Origin: Spirochaetales bacterium
Lineage (GTDB): Bacteria > Spirochaetota > Spirochaetia > CADAEX01
Length of the DNA stretch: 57,590 bases
Reading direction: 5' to 3'
Assembly (NCBI GenBank): GCA_024233785.1
Contig: JACKPD010000017.1
Span: forward strand, 1 to 57,590
Position 1 is the first letter of the stretch. Every line of letters begins with the position of its first letter. The notes beneath the pieces were generated by a model. It was not told where the DNA came from, searched no databases, and worked only from the letters and a program-made list of their open reading frames with translations. The position numbers and the translations under genes are program-made. Shown in pieces: positions 19,510 through 29,138 of the stretch.

Positions 19510-19679
19510 TTTACCCCCTGTATCCGCCATTTCGTTTCATGATGGAATCATCTCCCCATTCATTAATGAAGTTTATTACATTTATAAAGTTACTGCATTT
19601 TTCACTAAATGAATATTCCGCCGGCAAAGAACTTTCAGTTAAGGTGAAATGCGCCTATACCGGGGATTAATCAAAAAAA

Positions 19680-19704
19680 AAGGCTTCCCTATCCGGAAAG
19701 CCTT
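19680..19704 (-). terminator. Terminator after secF
   Basis: AAGGCTT (19680-19686) and AAGCCTT (19698-19704) form a hairpin; on the minus strand a long T run follows. It closes the yajC-secD-secF transcript. Confidence 0.85.
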
Positions 19705-19736
19705 TTTTGTATTCATTAAAAGAAGTCAGTTTCAGA

Positions 19737-21101
19737 TTATTTTTTTGATGATCTTCTCTTTCCTGTTTTTTTAGTTCTGGACGGAGAAGATAATGCTGCG
19801 GATTTCGCAGGCATTGGTTTTTCCTCTTCAGAAACGGGAGCAGATTCTCCCTTTGAATCATGAGAAACCTGTTTATCCACATACTTTTTCTCTGCCGCGT
19901 CAACCTTTCTCTTTTTAACTGCGTTTACCCATCCGAGAAGGATCGGGGAAGCAATAAAAATTGATGAGTAGGTTCCGACTACAATACCTACAATCAGGTT
20001 TAGGGCGAAGATTTTAATCATGCCTGAACCGAAGAGATAGATAGCAAGAACGGCCAGAAGAGTCGTGAGTGATGTTATAAGCGTTCTGCTGAGGGATTGT
20101 GTAATACTTATGTTTATTACCTTTACAAAATCCTTGTCGCGCAGAAGGCCCTGGTTTTCCCTAATCCTGTCGAAAATTACGATTGTATCGTTAAGAGAAT
20201 AACCGATTATAGTAAGAACAGCCGCGATTGTCGCTGTATTTACCTCTATCCTGAATGTTCCGATAACACCTATCATTACGCATACATCGTGGACCAGGGC
20301 CGCTATCGCAGAAACAGCGTAGGCAAGCCTGAACCGGAACCAGATATAGGCAAGGATAAGAAGAAGGGCAAAGCCTGTGAGATACGCAGACTGAAATCCT
20401 ATTGATTTTGAGAATTTAGGGCCTACATAGTCGCTCTGCTTGATAATTATGTTTGATGTGCCGAATTTGTTCTCAAGCAGTTTAACAATGCTGTTTGACG
20501 CTTTTGTATTAAAATCCTTTTCGCCGTCCTTATCCTGCATCCTGACGATGAATTCCTGGTTTACCTCGTTTCCGACTGTCTGTATCTGCACTGTGCCGAG
20601 TTCTGACAGGGCTTCCCTGATGTCAGCTATATCAACATATTTATTCTGATCAGTATTCCGGCAGTTAAGCGTTACACCTTCAGGAGTTAAATCTGATTCA
20701 TAGTTAAGGCCTAAAATTGAAACAGCAGAACGCGCTCCGCTGCCCATAACCTCTACTGAAATATCTTCAATTGATGAGACTGCTGAAGCAAGATCTGAAA
20801 TATTCTGATATTCGGCAAGATTAAATGTTTTTTCCTCTTTTACAAGACCGCCATCGCGGATAACATTTACCTGCAGAGTCCCTTCGCTGATATTTATGAC
20901 AGCCCTGTCAGTGCCTGTATATGAAACCTGAAGGGCCTTTTCAGCGATCTGGACCCTCATGTCAACACCAGAGAGGAAGTCGATGCCGAGATTGAAACCG
21001 CCGTTAACCGCAATACCTGTAAAACCCCCGATAATCATTGCCAGGGAAAGAATTATCATTGGTATTTTAACTTTGGTGAATTGAATTATCTTTTCGCTCA
21101 T
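19737..21101 (-). CDS. secF: Protein translocase subunit SecF
   Basis: Partner of SecD in the Sec translocon; with SecD it uses the proton gradient to pull secreted proteins through the inner membrane. An N-terminal helix (12-32), a long periplasmic domain starting GGFNLGIDFLSGVD and a five-helix cluster with GYSLNDTIVIFDRIRE (SecF signature) are present. At 454 residues it is longer than typical SecF (about 310-320). The excess comes from a bigger periplasmic part and a charged, Lys/Ser/Pro-rich tail after residue 390, which probably faces the cytoplasm. Its ATG overlaps the secD stop by four bases. Confidence 0.93.
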   Translation of the reverse strand: MSEKIIQFTKVKIPMIILSLAMIIGGFTGIAVNGGFNLGIDFLSGVDMRVQIAEKALQVSYTGTDRAVINISEGTLQVNVIRDGGLVKEEKTFNLAEYQNISDLASAVSSIEDISVEVMGSGARSAVSILGLNYESDLTPEGVTLNCRNTDQNKYVDIADIREALSELGTVQIQTVGNEVNQEFIVRMQDKDGEKDFNTKASNSIVKLLENKFGTSNIIIKQSDYVGPKFSKSIGFQSAYLTGFALLLILAYIWFRFRLAYAVSAIAALVHDVCVMIGVIGTFRIEVNTATIAAVLTIIGYSLNDTIVIFDRIRENQGLLRDKDFVKVINISITQSLSRTLITSLTTLLAVLAIYLFGSGMIKIFALNLIVGIVVGTYSSIFIASPILLGWVNAVKKRKVDAAEKKYVDKQVSHDSKGESAPVSEEEKPMPAKSAALSSPSRTKKTGKRRSSKK

Positions 21102-22831
21102 TTAATCCTCCAGCTGATGCTCAACTTTTTCTTTCCGGAAAAACTCAAAGCCATGTCAAAGAGCAGTCTTGATACAAACAGTGCTGTAAACATGGAGCTC
21201 ACAATACCTACTGCAAGGGTATAGGCAAATCCCTGTATAGGCCCTGTTCCAAGCTGTGAAAGAAAAATCGCAGCAATAAATGTGGTAAGGTTTGAGTCCA
21301 TGATAGTCCAGAATGCTTTCTTGTAACCAGCGTTGACAGAAGCCTCAGCTGTTTTGCCGAGCCTGTATTCTTCCTTGATTCTTTCAAATATAATTACGTT
21401 AGCGTCAACCGCCATACCTACAGTAAGGATAAGGCCGGCAATACTTGTCATGGTCAGTGTAAGATTAAAAGCGGAAAGTATCGCTATCATCAGGTAAAGG
21501 TTCATAAAAAGAGCAATATTGGCTATAACTCCCGCGCCTTTGTAGTAGATAAGCATAAATGCCACAACAAGAATAAACCCGAGGGTTATTGCCCTGATTC
21601 CGACCCGGATCGAATCCGCTCCAAGGGATGCGCCTACTGCCTGCTGGTTATCGATTTTAAGATCAACCGGAAGCGCCGCTGTTCTCAGGACAAGCGCGAG
21701 ATCTGAAGCTTCCTGTCTGTCAAAGCCTGTCATCCTTACCTGCCCTGACGGGATCGGTTCCTGGATTACTGCACCTGCCTTAACCCTGTCATCAAGTACA
21801 ATAGCCATTGTTTTTTCTGTATTGGCAGATGTGAGCTTGAAGAAAATATCAGCGCCTTCCTTATCAAGTGTAAAATTGATTATCGGTTTACCTGTTATGG
21901 GATCGTTTCCGACCTGGGCGTTTACTATATGAGTTCCGTCAAGACCTTTTTCTTCCCTTATGGCAATATATCTCTGTACCCTGTCAATTCCGTATTCATC
22001 CTTCTGTACAAATTCCCTCGCAACAGTTCCGGGAGGAAGTACAGCAGGATCAAAAGGCTGATTATTGTCCGGCCTTAAAGCCTTGCCCCTGTTTTCACTG
22101 ATATACTGCTGAAGAGAGGCTGTAGCCTCATCATCAACAATATGAAAATTAAGGCTGCCCTTACCCATGAGAAAGGTATTTACCCTTTCAGGGTCCGCAG
22201 CACCGGGAATTTCAATATATATTGAATCATCACCCTGTCTTCTTATCTGGGGTTCTGTAACGCCGAACTTGTCAATCCTGTTGTTAAGGATTTCCATGGC
22301 CCGGTCGATTGCCGCAGCTTTCTCATCCGCAGAAGGAGTATGTCCAAGCCTTTCGGCGAGGCTGTCTATATCAGCCTGAAGGAGAACACTCATACCTCCT
22401 GAAAGGTCAAGTCCAAGCTGAAGTATTCCCTTGCTGGTCTCTTTTCTGTCGAGGATTTCCTTTCTGTAGTGGGATTCGAGAAGATTGAATGTATTCTCCT
22501 CTGTTTTGAGGCTTTTCAAGAGCTCATCAAGAGTCCATTCCTTTGGAGATGTTTTTTTGGCCAGTTTATAATTTGCCTTTGCGGTATCCACAAGAAAATC
22601 ATATTCGGCAGGGACTATCATTGCACGGTCTTTAACAGCCAGTTCTTTTATTTTATCAAGTTCTCTGGCTGCTTTACTTAAGGCATAGGTTCGTATCTGT
22701 TCTTTTGACCCGGAAGCTATTTCTTTGACATCAGCCGGCACTCTGAAGTACCAGTTATACGTAGAATAAAGAAAAACTCCGGCAACGACCAATACCAAAA
22801 GTATAACAAAAAATCTATAACGTTTGCTCAT
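21098..22831 (-). CDS. secD: Protein translocase subunit SecD
   Basis: The larger SecDF subunit, 577 residues. One helix (9-27) precedes a periplasmic domain containing LGLDLSGGMSVLLQ and RIDKFGVTEPQIRRQG, both conserved in SecD. Six C-terminal helices begin near 405, with ILTVGMAVDANVIIFERIKE as signature. It follows yajC by 26 bases and overlaps secF, so the three form one operon. Confidence 0.95.
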   Translation of the reverse strand: MSKRYRFFVILLVLVVAGVFLYSTYNWYFRVPADVKEIASGSKEQIRTYALSKAARELDKIKELAVKDRAMIVPAEYDFLVDTAKANYKLAKKTSPKEWTLDELLKSLKTEENTFNLLESHYRKEILDRKETSKGILQLGLDLSGGMSVLLQADIDSLAERLGHTPSADEKAAAIDRAMEILNNRIDKFGVTEPQIRRQGDDSIYIEIPGAADPERVNTFLMGKGSLNFHIVDDEATASLQQYISENRGKALRPDNNQPFDPAVLPPGTVAREFVQKDEYGIDRVQRYIAIREEKGLDGTHIVNAQVGNDPITGKPIINFTLDKEGADIFFKLTSANTEKTMAIVLDDRVKAGAVIQEPIPSGQVRMTGFDRQEASDLALVLRTAALPVDLKIDNQQAVGASLGADSIRVGIRAITLGFILVVAFMLIYYKGAGVIANIALFMNLYLMIAILSAFNLTLTMTSIAGLILTVGMAVDANVIIFERIKEEYRLGKTAEASVNAGYKKAFWTIMDSNLTTFIAAIFLSQLGTGPIQGFAYTLAVGIVSSMFTALFVSRLLFDMALSFSGKKKLSISWRIK

Positions 22832-22857
22832 TTAGTTACTCCGGTTGTCAAACTCTT

Positions 22858-23220
22858 TTATTTGCTTTTTTCTTCAGCCGCGGATGCGTCTGATTTATCA
22901 CCTTTTGGTTCATGTTTTTCAAGTACTGTTGCTACTGCGCTTTTTGTAAACTCAATCTTGGTATTGTCATCGACTTTTACAACAATAGTAGTTTCTTTTA
23001 CTGCCTGAACTACACCTCTTATTCCGCCGATTGTTACAATTTTATCGAATTTTTTGATCTCGCTGATCATTTTCTGGGTTTCTTTCTGTTTTTTATTCTG
23101 CGGTCTGATTATAAAAAAATAGAATACAGCAATTACTGCACCAAAAGTGAGAAATGTTGTAGCCATTGATCCACCGGCACCTGCCTGAAGGACAGGAAGA
23201 CTACTGTTAAAGCTAATCAT
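22858..23220 (-). CDS. yajC: Sec translocon accessory protein YajC
   Basis: A 120-residue protein with one membrane helix (about 20-42, FGAVIAVFYFFIIRPQNKKQ, the YajC signature) followed by a small SH3-like domain that includes VTIGGIRGVVQAV. It associates with SecDF. The C-terminal tail is charged and Lys/Glu/Ala-rich. It is first in the yajC-secD-secF operon. Confidence 0.93.
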   Translation of the reverse strand: MISFNSSLPVLQAGAGGSMATTFLTFGAVIAVFYFFIIRPQNKKQKETQKMISEIKKFDKIVTIGGIRGVVQAVKETTIVVKVDDNTKIEFTKSAVATVLEKHEPKGDKSDASAAEEKSK

Positions 23221-23333
23221 AATAACTTCCTTTGTTTGAATATTTTATTTAAAAATTACAGAAAAAGTTACCATACTATCGCAGCAGTAGTCAAGAACGC
23301 ATATTAAACGCGGAACAGCAGGGACTGATGCGA

Positions 23334-23627
23334 TTATATTTGAACTGTTTTTGTTATTTCTTCCGGCAGCCTGTGAACACCAAGAACAAGTTTTAGCTGT
23401 TCAATACTTACCAGGGGTTTATCTGTTGATGAATTATATTTTTCAAGCACTGCTTTAAACTCTTCATTATTTTTCGAATAGATTGCGGAACAGAGCGCGG
23501 GTTTGAAAAACCCTTCTTCAAGAAGCTGCGCAGTTGTATAAGAGCTGTACTTTTTTTTCGCCTTGCTGTCTACAACAGCAGAATCTCCGTCAAATCCGAT
23601 CGTAAAAATAAAATCTTCCCTTTTCAT
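23334..23627 (-). CDS. Small conserved-looking protein, unknown function
   Basis: A 97-residue soluble protein (begins MKREDFIFTIGFDGDSAVVD) with mixed charge and no membrane segment, cysteine cluster or known motif. AAGGG lies upstream of the ATG. It sits between groEL and yajC on the same strand, with 113 bases to yajC. Codon use looks like its neighbours, so it is probably a real gene. I do not recognise the family. Confidence 0.6.
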   Translation of the reverse strand: MKREDFIFTIGFDGDSAVVDSKAKKKYSSYTTAQLLEEGFFKPALCSAIYSKNNEEFKAVLEKYNSSTDKPLVSIEQLKLVLGVHRLPEEITKTVQI

Positions 23628-23691
23628 AAGCAGATACCCTTAATACACCTTGAAAATACAGCAGCAAAACTGCCGCTTAATATCAAAAAAA

Positions 23692-23722
23692 GGGGAAAGT
23701 CCCTGAAAGAGAACATTTCCCC
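23692..23722 (-). terminator. Terminator of groEL
   Basis: GGGGAAA (23692-23698) pairs with TTTCCCC (23716-23722) around a 17-base loop; a seven-base T run follows on the minus strand. Confidence 0.8.
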
Positions 23723-23744
23723 TCTATTGTCCGATATGAGGGAA

Positions 23745-25400
23745 TTACATCATTCCGCCCATGCCGCCCATTCCGCCCATGCCGCCCATTCCGGGAGCAC
23801 CGCCTGCAGGAGCATTAGGTTCAGGAAGATCTGTAACTACGCACTCAGTGGTAAGAAGCAGACTTGCTATTGAAGCAGCATTCTGGAGAGCTGATCTTGT
23901 AACCTTGGCAGGATCTATAATCCCGGCTTTAAGCATATCAGTCCATTCCATCTTGCTGGCGTCAAAACCAATACCTTTTTTCTCATTTTTAGCTCTTTCC
24001 GCGATAACCGCACCGTCAAGCCCTGCATTCTCCGCAATCTGCCTGATAGGCTCTTCAAGAGCTCTTTTTACTATGTTAAAGCCTACTTTTTCATCTTCAG
24101 TAACTGAAGTCATGTCAGCTTTGTTAAGGGCATGTACAACCTGGATAAGGGAAACACCGCCGCCCGGGATAACACCTTCATCAATAGCTGCTCTTGTAGC
24201 TGAAAGAGCGTCTTCAACCCTGTGTTTCTTTTCCTTGAGTTCAACTTCTGTAGGAGCTCCTACATTGATAACAGCAACTCCGCCTGCGAGTTTTGCAAGT
24301 CTTTCCTGGAGTTTTTCCCTGTCGTAATCTGAAGTAGTATCTTCGATCTGAGCCTTGATCTGGGCGATTCTGTCCTTGAGGTCTGAAGCTTTGCCCTCTC
24401 CGTTGATTATTGTTGTATTTTCTTTTTCAATCTTGACAGTTTTTGCCCTTCCAAGCATTTCAAGGTCTGTGTTTTCAAGCTTGAGGCCGAGTTCTTCTGA
24501 AATCACCTGTCCGCCTGTAAGGATCGCGATATCCTCAAGCATTGCTTTTCTTCTGTCTCCAAAACCGGGAGCTTTTACAGCTACAGCAGTAAGAGTTCCC
24601 CTGATTGTGTTTACGACAAGGGTTGCAAGCGCTTCGCCTTCAACATCTTCTGAAATAATAAGTATCGGTTTTCCTGCCTGCGCGACTTTTTCAAGTACAG
24701 GGAGAAGATCTTTCATGTTTGATATTTTCTTGTCATAAATAAGAATATAGGGGTTGTCAAGAACAGCAGTCATGGTGTCCCTGTTTGTAGCAAAGTAAGG
24801 AGAGAGATAACCTCTGTCAAACTGCATACCTTCAACAAAGTCAATGTAGGATTCAATTGTTTTTGATTCTTCAACTGTAATAACACCGTCTTTTCCGACT
24901 CTTTCCATTGCTTCTGCGATCTGGTTGCCGATTTCCATGTCATTGTTCGCTGAAATTGAAGCAACCTGAGCTATTTCGGATTTATCCTTAATTGTTTTTG
25001 CAATTCTTTTGATTTCGTCAACAGAAATAGCTACTGCCTTGTCAATACCTTTTTTAAGAGCCATAGGATTAAGACCCGCGGCTACACTTTTTATCCCTTC
25101 TTTTGTTATGGAATAAGCAAGTACAGTCGCTGTTGTTGTTCCGTCTCCGGCTACATCGTTTGTTTTTGTAGCAACTTCTTTTACAAGCTGAGCTCCCATG
25201 TTTTCAAACGGGTCATCCAGTTCAATTTCTTTAGCTACAGAAACGCCGTCTTTTGTAACAGTCGGAGCACCGAATTTCTTATCAAGAAGAACATTTCTTC
25301 CTTTGGGACCAAGAGTAACCTTTACAGCGTTTGAAAGCTTTTCTACACCAAGAAAAAGCTTTTTCCTTGCTACTTCATTAAATTCTAACTGTTTCGCCAT
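23745..25400 (-). CDS. groEL: 60 kDa chaperonin GroEL
   Basis: Cytosolic ATP-dependent folding chamber subunit. The 551 residues are close to the standard 545-550 and end in the characteristic GGM repeat tail. ATP-site motifs TLGPKGRNV and GDGTTTATVLA are intact. AAGGAAGG precedes the ATG. No groES lies next to it and no CIRCE-like inverted repeat (TTAGCACTC type) is visible upstream, so the co-chaperonin must be encoded elsewhere and heat regulation is probably not by HrcA at this promoter. A terminator follows the stop. Confidence 0.98.
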   Translation of the reverse strand: MAKQLEFNEVARKKLFLGVEKLSNAVKVTLGPKGRNVLLDKKFGAPTVTKDGVSVAKEIELDDPFENMGAQLVKEVATKTNDVAGDGTTTATVLAYSITKEGIKSVAAGLNPMALKKGIDKAVAISVDEIKRIAKTIKDKSEIAQVASISANNDMEIGNQIAEAMERVGKDGVITVEESKTIESYIDFVEGMQFDRGYLSPYFATNRDTMTAVLDNPYILIYDKKISNMKDLLPVLEKVAQAGKPILIISEDVEGEALATLVVNTIRGTLTAVAVKAPGFGDRRKAMLEDIAILTGGQVISEELGLKLENTDLEMLGRAKTVKIEKENTTIINGEGKASDLKDRIAQIKAQIEDTTSDYDREKLQERLAKLAGGVAVINVGAPTEVELKEKKHRVEDALSATRAAIDEGVIPGGGVSLIQVVHALNKADMTSVTEDEKVGFNIVKRALEEPIRQIAENAGLDGAVIAERAKNEKKGIGFDASKMEWTDMLKAGIIDPAKVTRSALQNAASIASLLLTTECVVTDLPEPNAPAGGAPGMGGMGGMGGMGGMM

Positions 25401-25531
25401 TATTATTTCCTTCCTTTTAATATGTTTAATTATTATGGGTATTATTTATCACTAAAGAAGATACAAATTCTTTTTCAAATCATCAACAATTAATTTTCGG
25501 ATTTTTTATTTTTTTATCATCATGTCCATGA

Positions 25532-26317
25532 TTATCTGCATAAAATCTCTCCGCTGTAGACATGCCTTCTCATGCCGCTCCCTTTTTCCATTATAACAAG
25601 CTCTCCGTCATTTCCGAGACCCGAGATAATACCCTCTATCCTTTTACCGCTTTCAGGAAGCCCGTCGCACAGGAGGACATTCTCCCCTTTCATAAAGAGT
25701 TTTTCCTCCACAACACCTCTCCAGGTACTGCTGTTCCAGTTTTCCTTCATAAAAGACAGAAGCCCTTCCAGTGTCCGGAGCAGATCAGGCTTTTCACCTG
25801 TTATGTCACTTATGGATACTATACTGTTTCCTGCAATTTCCTTTCTTGTAAAAGTCCCGCAGTTTAAGCCTATGCCGCACAATATAAAACCCGAACTGTT
25901 TTCACACAGAATTCCGGATATCTTTCTCCTGTCGACAAGCACATCATTCGGCCATTTGATCCTTGATTTAATACCATATTCAGATTCAAGATATCCTGAT
26001 ACAGAAAAACCGGCAAAAAGGGGAAGAAATGTAAGGGGAAACTTAAGATCATCATTTCTGATCAGCATGGTGAACATAAGGCTTTCATCCCTGTCCGATA
26101 TCCATTTTCTTCCGGCGACCCGCCCCCTGCCTGCTGTCTGTTCAGATGCTGTGACAAGAGTCCCGGTCGGGGGATTTGACGGGATAAGTCCCCTTGCGTC
26201 ATTCATTGTGGAATCTGTTGTTTCCTTATAGTAAATTTCAGCTTTCCCCCGTACGCCTCCGCTGCCGGGACCGCCGGGATGACCGCTGAAAGGGTTATAG
26301 ATATTCAGTATCTGCAT
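25532..26317 (-). CDS. birA: Biotin--[acetyl-CoA-carboxylase] ligase
   Basis: Attaches biotin to the carboxyl carrier protein through biotinyl-AMP. The 261 residues show the adenylate loop AGRGRVAGRKW, KWPNDVLVDRRKISGIL and GIGLNCG motifs. There is no N-terminal winged-helix domain, so it is a group I enzyme without repressor function. The first 25 residues are Gly/Pro-rich and non-typical. Its ATG lies 13 bases inside the end of mnmA, indicating co-transcription. Confidence 0.9.
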   Translation of the reverse strand: MQILNIYNPFSGHPGGPGSGGVRGKAEIYYKETTDSTMNDARGLIPSNPPTGTLVTASEQTAGRGRVAGRKWISDRDESLMFTMLIRNDDLKFPLTFLPLFAGFSVSGYLESEYGIKSRIKWPNDVLVDRRKISGILCENSSGFILCGIGLNCGTFTRKEIAGNSIVSISDITGEKPDLLRTLEGLLSFMKENWNSSTWRGVVEEKLFMKGENVLLCDGLPESGKRIEGIISGLGNDGELVIMEKGSGMRRHVYSGEILCR

Positions 26318-27402
26318 ATTATCCCTCCCCCGAGTACAAGATCATCTTTATAAAACACCGCTGACTGTCCCGGGGTTATAACCTTATCTTCAGACAGGAG
26401 AACCTTTGCGCGAGCACTGTCGGGCAGGACTTCAACCTCGCACGGGGTTTCCGATGAATTATATCTTATAACAGCGCCGCAGCTGATTCTGAGGCTTTCA
26501 GGAACCGGGATGAACCAGTTTGTCTTTTCAATATAAAACTCACCCCTTCCCTGCTCGTCTTCCCGGCCCACGACAACCGTATTGGTGCTGCTGTCTACAG
26601 ATATCACATACCAGGGCCCGTCTGAAAGGGAAAGCCCTTTCCTTTGCCCGACAGTATAGTATACATACCCCTTATGCCTGCCCAGGTAATTGCCGGCGGT
26701 ATCCACAATACGCCCCGGGGTGACCTTTAAAAGGGAGGGAGGCGCATTTTCCCTTATGAAATCGCCGTATTCGCCTTCTATAAAACAGATATCCTGGCTT
26801 TCCTTTACAGAATCAAACGAATAACCGAGGGCAGAGGCTTCTGAGGCAAGCTCTTTTTTAATTATCCCTCCCATCGGGAAAACGCACCTCTTAAGTATTT
26901 CCTTAGGCAGACGGTAGAGCATATAGCTCTGGTCCTTTATCCTGTCGGCAGCTCGCTTCGGCAGAAGGTTTCCATCTTTTTCAGAAAGCCTTACATAGTG
27001 GCCAGTGGCGAAAAAGATTTCCTCCCCTTCAGACGCTTTTCCATCTTCAATAAGACGCTTTACAACAGCATCATAAAACCAGGTGAATTTGATATTCTCA
27101 TTGCATATTACACAGGGGTTCGGGGTCTCTCCCCCGGCATAGCTTTCAATAAAATTATCTATGACACATCCGGCAAAAGCTTTCTGCGCGTCTATAATAT
27201 AGAAAGGTATCCCCTCATTACGGCAGAGGGCTGCAGCCCGTTCAAGCACTTCCTGACTGCTTGATTTTACCCCGTCATACACAACATGGTTTGCGGCTAT
27301 TATATTATTCCATCCGTCCTCTTTCAGCTTTCTTATAGCCATTCCAGAGTCTATTCCGCCGCTTAGGGCAAGTATTATTTTACTGTCTTTTGTACGCTGC
27401 AA
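26305..27402 (-). CDS. mnmA: tRNA-specific 2-thiouridylase MnmA
   Basis: Adds sulfur to U34 of tRNA-Lys, -Glu and -Gln. The 365 residues include the PP-loop ALSGGIDSGMA, the catalytic Cys97 in NPCVICN (with Cys100), the second catalytic Cys206 in SQDICFI, TGHYVR, and the C-terminal GYVYYTVGQRKGL segment. The normal first PP-loop form is SGGVDS; SGGIDS is a conservative change. Upstream is the divergent argR promoter region; downstream it overlaps birA. Confidence 0.94.
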   Translation of the reverse strand: MQRTKDSKIILALSGGIDSGMAIRKLKEDGWNNIIAANHVVYDGVKSSSQEVLERAAALCRNEGIPFYIIDAQKAFAGCVIDNFIESYAGGETPNPCVICNENIKFTWFYDAVVKRLIEDGKASEGEEIFFATGHYVRLSEKDGNLLPKRAADRIKDQSYMLYRLPKEILKRCVFPMGGIIKKELASEASALGYSFDSVKESQDICFIEGEYGDFIRENAPPSLLKVTPGRIVDTAGNYLGRHKGYVYYTVGQRKGLSLSDGPWYVISVDSSTNTVVVGREDEQGRGEFYIEKTNWFIPVPESLRISCGAVIRYNSSETPCEVEVLPDSARAKVLLSEDKVITPGQSAVFYKDDLVLGGGIICRY

Positions 27403-27496
27403 AGCATTTCTCCGTTTATAACTGTCCGGAAATCTGATAAAAATCCGGCATATAAAAATATTTTCACTAATTCCGGTAAATTCTTTTTCTCAGCTT

Positions 27497-27535
27497 ATTG
27501 CATATATATACGTTTTTAGAGTATATTTATACACA
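27497..27535 (+). promoter_or_regulatory. ARG-box doublet in front of argR
   Basis: Two AT-rich palindromic boxes are centred at 27505.5 (GCATATATATAC) and 27526.5 (GTATATTTATAC, a perfect inverted repeat), exactly 21 bases apart, the spacing of tandem ARG boxes bound by an ArgR hexamer. The second box ends about six bases before the argR start. Confidence 0.55.
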
Positions 27536-27540
27536 TAAGT

Positions 27541-28011
27541 ATGAGCGAAAGAAGAAACAGATTAAAAATAATAAAAAAACTCATAAAAGAAAACAAGATA
27601 GAAAGCCAGGAAAAGCTCCTTGAACTATTAAACAGCCATGATATCTGCGTTACCCAGGCTACCCTTTCAAGGGACCTCAAGCTTCTAAAGGTAAGCAGGG
27701 TCGCTGACGCCAATAATGGTTATTATTACACACTTATTGAAGATGAGGCGCAAAAAGTTTCTGAAGAAAGATATATCAAGGATTTAAACAGAGGATTTCT
27801 ATCAATCAATTTTTCAGGTAATATCGCTGTGGTAAGGACTTTTTCGGCGCATGCCAACACTGTAGCCATCGCACTCGACAATCTCGAGATGGAAGACATA
27901 ATCGGCACTATCGCAGGAGATGATACCGTACTTGTTATAATGAGGGAAGGACTTTCTTCATCAGATTTTTTAAGAGCACTGAGAGAAAGGTTCCCAGGGC
28001 TCGATATTTAA
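27541..28011 (+). CDS. argR: Arginine repressor ArgR
   Basis: A 156-residue regulator with a winged-helix N-terminal domain (residues 1-70; SQEKLLELLNSHDICVTQATLSRDL is split by the recognition helix) and a C-terminal oligomerisation and arginine-binding domain (GTIAGDDTVLVIMR with the Gly-Asp-Asp arginine-binding site). It heads the arginine operon, 66 bases before argC, so it probably represses itself and the operon when arginine is plentiful. Confidence 0.95.
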   Translation: MSERRNRLKIIKKLIKENKIESQEKLLELLNSHDICVTQATLSRDLKLLKVSRVADANNGYYYTLIEDEAQKVSEERYIKDLNRGFLSINFSGNIAVVRTFSAHANTVAIALDNLEMEDIIGTIAGDDTVLVIMREGLSSSDFLRALRERFPGLDI

Positions 28012-28077
28012 ACCCCGGATCTTGTAAATCCGGAATAAAACGCGTTAAGGCATCTGCCGAATGATAAGGAGAAAACA

Positions 28078-29115
28078 ATGAAAGCAGCTATACTGGGTAT
28101 TTCCGGCTATACCGGAATGGTTTTACTGAGATTACTCTCTGAACATCCTGACGTCGATGAGATAATTCCTGTCTCTTCATCAAAGGCAGGAGATAAAATA
28201 CTTTCAGCTGACCCCGGAATAGGAAAAGCAGTTATGGAGAAAACAGCAGCATCAGACGGGTGCATGGTCGATATGGCGCATGCGGTAAAAAGAAAACCGG
28301 ATGTTGTGCTTGCCGCTCTCCCCCATCTTGCCTCAGCCGCATTCTGCGACCCGTTTTACGGCAAGTCGGTTGTAATAGATCTTTCCGCGGACCTAAGGAT
28401 AAAGGACCACGGTCTTTTTATGAAAGCGTATAAGACAGCTCCTCCCAGGCCGGAAATACTTGAAAAAGCGGCATACGGGCTTTGTGAAATTTACGAAAAA
28501 GAGATTAAGAGCTCGGATGTAATTGCCAATCCCGGATGTTACCCGACATGCACCCTTCTTCCTGTTCTGCCGCTGGCAGAGAAAGGGGTAATACAGGGTA
28601 AAATAATAACTAACGCGCTCTCAGGTATATCAGGTGCGGGAAAAAAAGCGACCATAGGCAATCTTTACGTTGAAAGGACGGAAAACACCTGCGCGTACCT
28701 GCCGGGGCAGACCCACAGGCATTTTACAGAGATAAAAAAAGAGATATCGTCTTTCGACAGTTCGCTTGAGCTTTACTTTACGCCCCATCTAGTTCCGCTT
28801 AAAAGAGGGATGCATGCTGCAAGCGCGGTAGAACTTAAAAGCGGGGTAAGCGCGGAAAAAATCGACGCCATATTTGCCGAATATTACTCTGACAAGCCAT
28901 TTATCATGCTGAAAGGGAGCGCACTGCCTGAAACACGCGATGTATGGGGCTCAAACAGGTGCGATATCGGCTGGCAGGTCCAGGGAAACATGCTCTTCCT
29001 GTTTTCCGTTATTGACAACCTTGTAAAAGGGGCATCAGGACAGGCTGTTCAGAACATGAACATCAGGTTCGGCCTTAAAGAGAGCGCCGGACTTAAAATG
29101 TACGGGGAGCTTTAG
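28078..29115 (+). CDS. argC: N-acetyl-gamma-glutamyl-phosphate reductase
   Basis: Third step of arginine synthesis, NADPH-dependent reduction of N-acetylglutamyl phosphate. The 345 residues show an N-terminal Rossmann motif GISGYTGMVLL and the catalytic Cys154 in NPGCYPTC, followed by SGISGAGKKA. AAGGAG precedes the ATG. Second gene of the arg operon. Confidence 0.97.
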   Translation: MKAAILGISGYTGMVLLRLLSEHPDVDEIIPVSSSKAGDKILSADPGIGKAVMEKTAASDGCMVDMAHAVKRKPDVVLAALPHLASAAFCDPFYGKSVVIDLSADLRIKDHGLFMKAYKTAPPRPEILEKAAYGLCEIYEKEIKSSDVIANPGCYPTCTLLPVLPLAEKGVIQGKIITNALSGISGAGKKATIGNLYVERTENTCAYLPGQTHRHFTEIKKEISSFDSSLELYFTPHLVPLKRGMHAASAVELKSGVSAEKIDAIFAEYYSDKPFIMLKGSALPETRDVWGSNRCDIGWQVQGNMLFLFSVIDNLVKGASGQAVQNMNIRFGLKESAGLKMYGEL

Positions 29116-29138
29116 ACAGGTTTCGGGAGAACTTAAAA

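Noticed and set aside
19531..19736. Cobalamin or SAM riboswitch in front of metH
   Set aside because: No B12-box-like sequence or multi-stem GC-rich fold could be seen in the 200-base leader.
25401..25531. CIRCE heat-shock operator before groEL
   Set aside because: No TTAGCACTC-N9-GAGTGCTAA-like repeat is present.
25572..26231. 219-codon open frame opposite birA
   Set aside because: Antisense to a gene with intact biotin ligase motifs; no independent support.
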